NCBI RefSeq assembly: GCF_947488835.1
Contig: NZ_CANLBK010000001.1
Location: forward strand, 1,674,001 to 1,738,000
Length of the DNA: 64,000 nt
DNA from: an uncultured Marinobacter sp.
GTDB taxonomy: Bacteria > Pseudomonadota > Gammaproteobacteria > Pseudomonadales > Oleiphilaceae
Reading direction: 5' to 3'
The translations under genes were made by a program, and so were the position numbers. This document shows, piece by piece, positions 57,710 through 64,000 of this stretch. The first letter of the stretch is position 1. Every line of letters starts with the position of its first letter. Below the pieces are notes generated by a model. It ran no database searches, had not been told where the DNA came from, and saw only the letters and a list, made by a program, of their open reading frames with translations.

Positions 57710-57731
57710 AAACCCGCCTTGTGCGGGTTTT
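57710..57731 (+). terminator. Terminator after tRNA-Phe
   Basis: AAACCCGC pairs with GCGGGTTT around a short loop, followed by TGTTGTTT. It ends the single-tRNA transcript. Confidence 0.8.
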
Positions 57732-57767
57732 GTTGTTTCTGGGCACACATCATTCGCAGTACCGTTT

Positions 57768-59492
57768 TCAAGCCGCAGAGCACACGCGGTTTCGCCCTCC
57801 GGCCTTGGCTTCGTAAAGCGCCTTATCAGCCCTTCTGGCGGCATCTTCAACCGACTCCGTGGCACTACTCACCTGTGCAACACCCAGACTCACAGTTACC
57901 CGAATTCTCACATTATCACCGGCCTGAACCACGTGTTTCTCAACGCCTTGGCGAATACGCTCAGCACAACCTTCGGCCTCTGCGTGGCCCGCGCCGGGTA
58001 AAAGAATCATAAATTCCTCGCCGCCGAAGCGGGCAACCAGATCCCTGTCTCGACTGAACTTCTGGAAAATATCTGCCACATCTTTCAAAACCAGATCTCC
58101 GACATGGTGTCCGTAGGTATCGTTTACCAACTTAAAGTGATCGATGTCCATGGTGATAACAGACACTTGCTCCCCCGTAGCTCTGGCCTGTTCAACCAGG
58201 TACCCACCTTCTGCCATGAAATATCGACGATTATAAAGCTGGGTAAGCGGATCAGTAGCTGCCTGCCGTTTGAGCTCATCCTGCTGGGACCGGATATCTT
58301 CCAGCACTTTGATTCGGTACGAAATGATAAATGCCAGAGTGATCGCTTCCAGCACGATACCAACCCCGACACCGTGGCTGTTGAGGTAATTTGGCTCGAT
58401 CAAGCCTTTGTAAAACAGCACCGCAAGCCCGTTGAACACGACAAAGAAACTGTGCCCCACGAGAAAGAATTTTGCCAAGGGGTGGCCTTTGCGCAATATC
58501 GAGAGGCTTACCGAAAAAGTGACCACCATCATCAGCGCAGCCAGGCTGCTTGCAGGTATTAAAGCCCCTTCAATATCGAAGAAACCATAACCGAAGCCTG
58601 CGACCAGCAAGGCCAGCAATACTTTCAGTATTCTATGTTCGGTAACGTAAAATTCACGGGTCTCGAAAATCACCATCATGAAGAGAACAAGAAAAATCGG
58701 CATAGTAAATACCGACAGATTCAATATGAACACGGCATCTCCGTACATATTGAACGCTTTGGCAATCAGTCCGTAGGAAAGGGCTATCCAGACAACACCC
58801 GAAATGAGGTAGAGGGAGTAAAGCAGGTTTTCTTTCTTGCTGGTGGCGAAGTAGAGCAGGCCGTTATAGAACACCAACGCCATCATCATTCCCACCAGTA
58901 GTGCAATGTCCAGATGCCCACCTACCAAGGCCTTTCGCGAGTGCTTGTCGTCGTATATTTCCGCCGCAAACCACTGATGTGAGTACAACTGGCTTCGAAC
59001 AAATAAAACTGTAGTTTCTCCTGCAGGCACGGAGAATGGATAGATTATTGTCCCTCGATGCATCAATGGGTTGTCACTGGCATCGTTAAGATCAACCGCC
59101 GCCTGCCCAACCACGCCTTGGGAGCGCTCTTCGTAAATTTCGATTGCGCGCACCTGGTACGCCATGGGCATGTGCAGATAAAGCGCCTTTTCCTCAGCTC
59201 CTGAGTTGTGCAGCGCAATCCGATGCCAGGTTACCGATGCGCCAGTGCCAAGAGTGGCGGTGTTGTTTGCGGCTTCAAAAGTCTCCTTACGAACTGTCTC
59301 GTAACTCAGCGATTGCGAGTTATCGACAAGGTACCCGACGGGAAAGTCCGTCAGGCGGATCTCGTCACCGCTAACATCCAGGGCTGGCACAGCGTGCGCT
59401 GCAATACTCACGACCCACAGCAAAAACATGGACACAATCATTCTGCCGGGCACCAATACAGTGGCAGCTGGAAACATTATCGGGAGCGACAT
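57768..59492 (-). CDS. Diguanylate cyclase with 7TMR-DISM sensor
   Basis: Membrane sensor enzyme (574 aa) that makes cyclic di-GMP from two GTP. A signal peptide precedes a periplasmic 7TMR-DISM extracellular-2 domain (residues about 40-180; carbohydrate-binding-like), seven membrane helices (about 190-385), a short coiled coil (KVLEDIRSQQDELKRQA) and a GGDEF domain (DPLTQLYNRRYF onwards). The active site is GGEEF at 490-494 and the inhibitory I-site RDRD lies at 481-484, so an active, product-inhibited cyclase is expected. It is convergent with tRNA-Phe. Ligand is unknown. Confidence 0.93.
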   Translation of the reverse strand: MSLPIMFPAATVLVPGRMIVSMFLLWVVSIAAHAVPALDVSGDEIRLTDFPVGYLVDNSQSLSYETVRKETFEAANNTATLGTGASVTWHRIALHNSGAEEKALYLHMPMAYQVRAIEIYEERSQGVVGQAAVDLNDASDNPLMHRGTIIYPFSVPAGETTVLFVRSQLYSHQWFAAEIYDDKHSRKALVGGHLDIALLVGMMMALVFYNGLLYFATSKKENLLYSLYLISGVVWIALSYGLIAKAFNMYGDAVFILNLSVFTMPIFLVLFMMVIFETREFYVTEHRILKVLLALLVAGFGYGFFDIEGALIPASSLAALMMVVTFSVSLSILRKGHPLAKFFLVGHSFFVVFNGLAVLFYKGLIEPNYLNSHGVGVGIVLEAITLAFIISYRIKVLEDIRSQQDELKRQAATDPLTQLYNRRYFMAEGGYLVEQARATGEQVSVITMDIDHFKLVNDTYGHHVGDLVLKDVADIFQKFSRDRDLVARFGGEEFMILLPGAGHAEAEGCAERIRQGVEKHVVQAGDNVRIRVTVSLGVAQVSSATESVEDAARRADKALYEAKAGGRNRVCSAA

Positions 59493-59647
59493 GGAGAGAG
59501 CCCTTGTGCTTGCAAAACAAGTAACCCTGCCCTGCGCTTTTTAACTTCTTATACTGTATTTCTTTAGGCTTGACAAAGATGCTTAGGAATTCAGTCTTCC
59601 CATGATTTCACTCTACTCAAGTCGCGCTAATGCGACTTGCGCTCTCT

Positions 59648-59708
59648 GAGCCGAATAGCTACATTAATCGGCTCACATAATGATCCCGAAAGGCAACCGA
59701 TTCGGCTC
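59648..59708 (+). promoter_or_regulatory. Operator-like repeats in front of the fic gene
   Basis: GAGCCGAAT (59648-59656) and AATCGGCTC (59666-59674) form an inverted repeat with one mismatch; a further copy ATTCGGCTC (59700-59708) directly abuts the ATG. A repressor bound here would block both transcription and the start codon region. The wing-helix at the Fic C-terminus suggests autoregulation. Confidence 0.5.
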
Positions 59709-60839
59709 ATGTATATCTGGCAACATGCAAACTGGCCTCACTTTCTCTGGGATGAATCAGCACTGCGCTCCCAGCTGGATAGCGTGCGCCTTTTACAAGG
59801 GCGCTTGCTGGGCCGAACTGAACTGGCCCCGGAGCAGGCCGATCTTGAAGTGGAAATGGACGCCCTGATCCAGAATGCCATCCGCACCAGTGAAATCGAA
59901 GGCGAACACTTGGATGTCAGTTCGGTGCGTTCGTCTGTGGCTCGCCAGCTGGGAATTGAGCAAGCCGGCATGGTAGAGCGCGGCACTCCTGAATCAGACT
60001 CACTGGTTACCTTGCTTCTGGAAGCCACACATGAGCCAGACAGTCCCCTCTCAACCCAGCAACTGTGCCACTGGCAAGCGTTACTCTTTCCCGACGCAGC
60101 TGGCGCGTTTACCGAAGTCCGTGTGGGCGACTGGCGTGGCGATCAACCTATGCAAGTGGTGTCCGGTCGCATTGATCGGCCCAAAGTACGTTTTGAAGCG
60201 CCGCCGCGCGTGGGGTTGGAAACTCAGGTTAACGACTTCCTGGCATGGTTCAATGCACCACCTGCGGATCTCGACCCTTTGATACGTGCGGGCATTGCTC
60301 ACCTTTGGCTGATCACCTTGCACCCGTTTGATGATGGCAACGGTCGCACTACCCGTGCGGTTACTGACCGGGCTCTGGCACAGGCCGAACGGCATTCTGT
60401 ACGCTTCTATTCCCTCAGCGCCGCAATCATGGCCCGGCGCAACGCTTACTATGAGCAACTGGAGCAGGCTCAGAGTGGCGAACTCGACATAACTCAGTGG
60501 CTGGCCTGGTTTCTGGACACTTTGGAAGAGGCGTTGCAGCAGGCACTGCTAAGGGTAGAGAGAGTTTTGGCAAAGACCCTGTTCTGGCAACGCCATGCAA
60601 CCAAGGTACTCAACCAACGCCAGATCAAAGTGCTGAATCGCTTATTGGATATGGCAGGTGAAGAGTTTGAGCACGGCATCAATGCGCGCAAATACCAATC
60701 GCTCACCAAAGTCAGTAAAGCCACAGCCACCCGAGATCTGGCTGAACTTCTGGAACTTGGCTGCCTCGATAAGTTGCCCGGAGGCGGGCGAAGCACACGC
60801 TACGGCGTAAGATCTGAAAACAACAAGGGAGACGTCTGA
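59709..60839 (+). CDS. Fic family protein with C-terminal winged helix
   Basis: AMP/NMP-transferase-type protein of 376 residues from the ATG at 59709. It has an N-terminal DUF4172-like part beginning YIWQHANWPHF, the Fic core with the complete motif HPFDDGNGRTTR (205-216), and a C-terminal helix-turn-helix segment (SLTKVSKATATRDLAELLEL). The inhibitory motif TSEIEG (Thr60 to Gly65, fitting S/T-xxx-E-G/N) is within the chain, a class-II arrangement. The target protein cannot be predicted. There is no antidote gene beside it, as expected for class II. No good ribosome site precedes the ATG; a TTG at 59637 is in frame. Confidence 0.9.
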   Translation: MYIWQHANWPHFLWDESALRSQLDSVRLLQGRLLGRTELAPEQADLEVEMDALIQNAIRTSEIEGEHLDVSSVRSSVARQLGIEQAGMVERGTPESDSLVTLLLEATHEPDSPLSTQQLCHWQALLFPDAAGAFTEVRVGDWRGDQPMQVVSGRIDRPKVRFEAPPRVGLETQVNDFLAWFNAPPADLDPLIRAGIAHLWLITLHPFDDGNGRTTRAVTDRALAQAERHSVRFYSLSAAIMARRNAYYEQLEQAQSGELDITQWLAWFLDTLEEALQQALLRVERVLAKTLFWQRHATKVLNQRQIKVLNRLLDMAGEEFEHGINARKYQSLTKVSKATATRDLAELLELGCLDKLPGGGRSTRYGVRSENNKGDV

Positions 60840-60863
60840 CAGAATACAGGCCGACTCTATACT

Positions 60864-60890
60864 GGCCAGCTCACTTCACATGAGCTGGCC
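60864..60890. terminator. Hairpin between fic and uspA copy 2
   Basis: GGCCAGCTCA pairs perfectly with TGAGCTGGCC around a seven-base loop between convergent genes. No T run. Confidence 0.55.
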
Positions 60891-60906
60891 TGCTGAAAAC
60901 TCAATA

Positions 60907-61347
60907 TCACCCGTTAACAACAGTAACCGGCCCCGAAGCATGGCGAACCACTTTCTCGCTGATGCTACCAAGCGTAAGGCTGCGCACCAACGAATGGCCG
61001 CGACGCCCCAGCACAAGATGCACACCCGGATTATCCTCCAGGTAGTCGAGTATTACCTTGGCCGGGTCGCCTCTCAGAAGAACCTCTTCAGCTGACTCAA
61101 CTGTGCTGCCCACCGCTTTCCTGGCGGCATCAAGCACTTCGCGTCCGTAGCTATTCACTTCTTCATCAATGCTTTCAGGCATGGCGCCGCCAATTACCAG
61201 CTTTTCAACCCGTGAACTCGGGAACACAGACAAGAGTTTGAGGGGTTGGCCCATCGCCTTTGCCAACTCCGCCGCCATCCTCGCCGCTTCTAACGAGTGC
61301 TCTGAACCATCGCAGGCCACCACTATGCCGGAAGTAACTTTTGCCAT
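60907..61347 (-). CDS. Universal stress protein UspA family (copy 2)
   Basis: Usp-domain protein (146 aa). VVACDGSEHSLEAARMAAELA is the N-terminal ATP-site strand and helix, and the C-terminal LVLGRRGHSLVRSLTLGSISEKVVRHASGPVTVV carries the G-2x-G-9x-G(S/T) ATP-binding pattern, so it should bind nucleotide, unlike the copy at 21768. GGAGG precedes the ATG. No FNR box is visible upstream. Confidence 0.93.
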   Translation of the reverse strand: MAKVTSGIVVACDGSEHSLEAARMAAELAKAMGQPLKLLSVFPSSRVEKLVIGGAMPESIDEEVNSYGREVLDAARKAVGSTVESAEEVLLRGDPAKVILDYLEDNPGVHLVLGRRGHSLVRSLTLGSISEKVVRHASGPVTVVNG

Positions 61348-61523
61348 GACACACCTCCATTTCTGTTAGGTACGCCAATACCATAGCACAGGCAGACGGT
61401 GGAACTTGTCGTAGAAAACGGCTCCTCTGCCGCGTCTAAAAACAACAGGGTGTCGCGTTCCAACAAGCTTTTGCTTCAATGCCAAGGTACCTTCAATCTA
61501 TAAATAAAATAATGAGGGTGACC

Positions 61524-62639
61524 ATGGCTGATCACTATGTAGCTTTTTCCATTCCGTTCTTTTTGCTGTTTATAGGTCTGGAATCACTGTTTTTCTGGCG
61601 TAAAAACCGGACTTCGCTGCGTGTGAACGATAGCCTCACCAACATGAGCTGCGGAATTATCACGCTGATATTCGAGCTGTTCACGAAAGGTGGTTTGTTC
61701 GTGATCTTTGCCTACCTCTCAAACAGGTTCGGCCTGTTTGAATGGAGTATGGGTTCTGCATATACCTGGATTCTGTTTTTCTTCGTTTACGACTTCTTTT
61801 ACTACTGGGGCCATCGCCTGTCCCATACCATCAACTTTATGTGGAATGGTCACCTGCCCCACCATCAAAGTGAGGAATACAATTTTACCGTAGCCCTCCG
61901 CCAAGGCGCCCTGCAGGACACATTGGTATTCCCGATCTTTCTTCCAATGGCATTTATGGGTTGCCCAATCGAAGTCTTCGCGACGGTATTGCTACTGAAC
62001 AAGTTCTTCCAGTTCTGGATACACACCAAAGCTATTGGCCGGGTGCCGCTAATTGAAGGCGTTTTTAACACACCCTCCGCCCATCGCGTGCACCATGCGG
62101 TGAACCCCCGCTATGTCGACAAAAACTATGGCGGGGTGGTTATGTTTTGGGACAAGCTTTTTGATACCTGGGCAGAAGAGCGGGACGAAGATCCCTGCAT
62201 TTACGGCGTGCGCAAACCCTATCGAAGCTGGGACCCGCTATACGCTCATGTGGATTGGTGGGCAAGGCTATGGAAAGACGCAGTGAATACCGAAAAGTGG
62301 ACCGACAAGATCAAGCTGTGGTTCATGCCCACGGGCTGGCGCCCTGCAGATGTCACCGAGAGCGATCCGTGGAAGCCCTATGACATTGGGAACTATAAAA
62401 AGTACGACCCGGACGTGAGCCTCTGGCAAAAAATCACAGCGATTGCCCTGTTTTTAGCCACTCTCCCCTTGATCAGCCACCTTCTGTTTGAGCAGTTCAG
62501 CTTGCCTTTGTGGAAAAAGGCCGTGCTTTCGGTGGTGATAGTTGCCTGTCTTTACGGCTGTGCCTATCTACTCAACGGCACCAAGCGCAAGTCCCTGGAG
62601 GTAGTGGCGACAAACAGCACAAACGAAGGATTTTCGTAA
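61524..62639 (+). CDS. Sterol desaturase / fatty acid hydroxylase family protein
   Basis: Membrane di-iron oxygenase-type protein (371 aa). Five or six hydrophobic segments surround the histidine boxes GHRLSH, HLPHHQSEE and SAHRVHH, all intact, preceded by FFVYDFFYYW. The C-terminal third after HRVHHAVNPRYVDKNYGG includes a soluble region and two more helices. The ATG at 61524 has GAGGGTG 5 nt upstream. Bacterial relatives hydroxylate or desaturate lipids; substrate is unknown. It stands alone with its own promoter region. Confidence 0.88.
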   Translation: MADHYVAFSIPFFLLFIGLESLFFWRKNRTSLRVNDSLTNMSCGIITLIFELFTKGGLFVIFAYLSNRFGLFEWSMGSAYTWILFFFVYDFFYYWGHRLSHTINFMWNGHLPHHQSEEYNFTVALRQGALQDTLVFPIFLPMAFMGCPIEVFATVLLLNKFFQFWIHTKAIGRVPLIEGVFNTPSAHRVHHAVNPRYVDKNYGGVVMFWDKLFDTWAEERDEDPCIYGVRKPYRSWDPLYAHVDWWARLWKDAVNTEKWTDKIKLWFMPTGWRPADVTESDPWKPYDIGNYKKYDPDVSLWQKITAIALFLATLPLISHLLFEQFSLPLWKKAVLSVVIVACLYGCAYLLNGTKRKSLEVVATNSTNEGFS

Positions 62640-62648
62640 AACAGCCCA

Positions 62649-62804
62649 TCAGGCAGCTTTGCGAAAATCCTCCATCCGTACATTTTTGTCGCGGCTGCGG
62701 CGATATTTGCTTTTGTCTTCGACCACGCGCATTTGATACTTGGGGGTTTTGAGTTCCCGCTGCACAGCACTGTGCTTTGTGGGGCTTACCTTCTTTTTCG
62801 CCAT
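62649..62804 (-). CDS. Small basic protein, ArfA-like (51 aa)
   Basis: A 51-residue Lys/Arg-rich protein from the ATG at 62804: MAKKKVSPTKHSAVQREL, then TPKYQMRVVEDKSKYRR. The block with FR/YQMRVV followed by DKxKYxR resembles the central region of alternative ribosome-rescue factor A, which recruits RF2 to stalled ribosomes; the match is by eye and short. A longer frame to 62957 is open but without support. It converges with the sterol-desaturase-type gene 10 nt after it. Confidence 0.5.
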   Translation of the reverse strand: MAKKKVSPTKHSAVQRELKTPKYQMRVVEDKSKYRRSRDKNVRMEDFRKAA

Positions 62805-63036
62805 CGTAATGTCTCCATTGGCATTGTGTTTTAACCGTTGCATCTTAGCAGTTACCGAGACGGCTAAGAATATAGGGAAAGACACGCACCTCATGGCCTG
62901 CTTGTCTTCTACTGTGTTTAACGCGCCAGTGCCTCTTCGTTCGTTTACAAAACTCAACAGAAGAACGCATGGTCAGCCATTACCCTTAGCGCCCTACTCA
63001 AATACCCCCCTTTTAATAGAGGCTCTATAAACGCAT

Positions 63037-63429
63037 ATGAACAACACCGATCTGGTTTTCCAAAGCTACGGAAGGTGCTGCAACCGTGATGAGTTTTTCA
63101 TCGATTTCTACGACCATTTCATGTCTAGCTCGGATGCCATCAGGAACCGCTTTGTGAATACAGATATGCCCGCACAACGGCATCTTCTTCGCCACGGCGT
63201 TTTGCAACTGATCCTTACCGCACGTGGTATGCCAGACCGCAAGCTCAAAGCACTTGGCGAAAGCCATAACCGCTCGAACCTGAACATCAATCCTGAGTGG
63301 TACTCGTTTTGGCTGGACTCGCTGCTGAAAACCGTTCGCCTGCATGATCCTGAGTACACCAAAGAACTTGGCGATGCATGGGAAGAGGTGCTGACCCCGG
63401 GAATCGATCTGATTCGCGGAGCCTACTGA
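63037..63429 (+). CDS. Globin-like protein (130 aa)
   Basis: Single-domain globin-fold protein. FFIDFYDHFMSSSDAIRNRF forms helices A-B, LRHGVLQLILTARG helix E, and LGESHNRSNLNI carries the presumed proximal His77, followed by WYSFWLDSLLKTV (helix G) and the LGDAWEEVLTPGIDLI helix H. This resembles bacterial single-domain sensor-type or FHb-like globins. It may bind NO or O2, which would fit the denitrifying context, but no reductase domain is present. Start ATG by family fit only. Confidence 0.8.
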   Translation: MNNTDLVFQSYGRCCNRDEFFIDFYDHFMSSSDAIRNRFVNTDMPAQRHLLRHGVLQLILTARGMPDRKLKALGESHNRSNLNINPEWYSFWLDSLLKTVRLHDPEYTKELGDAWEEVLTPGIDLIRGAY

Positions 63430-63509
63430 GCGCCCCACTGATACTTCTTGATTCGGCCCATTGATTTCCACACACTTGAATGCCAGCCCTCAAGCGATAA
63501 ACTGTTTTT

Positions 63510-64000
63510 ATGCTCTTCAAACTATTGCCTGGTTTGCTCTGGTTGCAAGGATACTCGGCCCACACATTAAGGCGGGACGTGGTATCGGGCTTGGCTATTG
63601 GCGTTATGCTAATCCCGCAAAGCATGGGCTATGCAGTGCTGGCCGGCTTGCCACCAGAGTTTGGGCTGTATGCGTCGATCTTTCCGCCGCTTTTGTACGC
63701 CCTGCTGGGAACCTCCAACAAGATTTCCATTGGGCCGGTGGCACTGGATGCCATTCTTATTCTCTCCGGCCTCAGCGTGCTCGCAGAGCCTGGCTCAGAC
63801 CAATACCTCCAGCTTGCCATTGAGTTAACCCTGCTGGTTGGCTTGATTCAGTTTCTGTTTGGGGTGCTTCGCTTCGGCTTTATCGTCAACTTTCTCTCAT
63901 ACCCGGTTGTCGTTGGCTACACCTCGGCCGCTGCCATTATCATCATAGGCAGCCAGCTCCAAAGCCTGACAGGGGTGCATGTTGATAGCGCCAACGTGCT
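63510..64000 (+). CDS. SulP-family anion transporter, N-terminal part (partial)
   Basis: The frame starting at 63510 runs off the window end; about 163 residues are visible. VSGLAIGVMLIPQSMGYAVL and LPPEFGLYASIFPPLLYALL with GTSNKISIGPVA are the N-terminal SulP/SLC26 signature (transmembrane helices 1-4). Members carry sulfate, bicarbonate or other anions, often with sodium. A C-terminal STAS domain, usual for the family, would be outside the window. Confidence 0.9.
   Translation, partial: MLFKLLPGLLWLQGYSAHTLRRDVVSGLAIGVMLIPQSMGYAVLAGLPPEFGLYASIFPPLLYALLGTSNKISIGPVALDAILILSGLSVLAEPGSDQYLQLAIELTLLVGLIQFLFGVLRFGFIVNFLSYPVVVGYTSAAAIIIIGSQLQSLTGVHVDSANV

Overview
The window looks like chromosomal DNA of a marine, denitrifying gammaproteobacterium, most likely Marinobacter or a close relative. 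This rests on the gene set: NirS, two NnrS proteins, several NarK carriers, ANR/DNR-type TTGAT sites, FabA/FabB, a suf operon with sufT, polar-flagellum FlgT/FlgP, and EnvC-CtpA-YibQ synteny. Genes are densely packed on both strands. I see no rRNA, CRISPR, insertion sequence or phage gene, and no gene-free stretch longer than 300 bases.

Layout. 1-4.7 kb: the end of nirS, a CirA-like TonB-dependent receptor, a convergent tonB preceded by a 45-residue ExbD-like microgene, and a Crp/Fnr-type regulator transcribed divergently from exbD-tonB across a symmetric FNR-type site. 4.8-9.5 kb: a hemolysin-III membrane protein, a single-chain acyl-CoA carboxylase (BC-BCCP-CT) and a Yip1-like protein. 9.6-26.5 kb: a nitrogen block with nnrS, narK, a complete urease set (ureD-A-B-C-E-F-G plus hupE/ureJ), a protein made of three fused RidA domains, a second narK, an FNR-box-driven universal stress protein, a third NarK-like carrier, a voltage-gated cation channel, a SirB-like protein and a second nnrS. 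26.7-36.8 kb: fabA-fabB, an isolated AraC DNA-binding domain, a TrhP-like U32 protein, and sufBCDSATE behind a near-consensus IscR site. 36.8-45.1 kb: flgT/flgP, a TraF_2-type protein, CCA-adding enzyme, pteridine reductase, thiolase, trmL, secB and a rhodanese-like protein. 45.2-53.1 kb: gpmI-envC-ctpA-yibQ convergent with hisBHAF. 53.2-64 kb: an SRPBCC protein, asmA, mutY, yggX, tRNA-Phe, a diguanylate cyclase, a Fic protein, uspA, a sterol-desaturase-type protein, a small basic ArfA-like protein, a globin and the start of a SulP transporter.

How it fits together. Nitrite reduction, nitrate/nitrite carriers, NO-related NnrS proteins, urease and an imine-deaminase-type Rid protein form a nitrogen region, several promoters of which carry FNR/ANR/DNR-type sites. 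The suf operon supplies Fe-S clusters, needed for example by MutY. The least conventional parts are the ExbD-like microprotein coupled to TonB, the triple-RidA protein beside urease, the acidic selectivity filter of the cation channel, and the Fic gene whose start codon abuts a repeated operator-like element.
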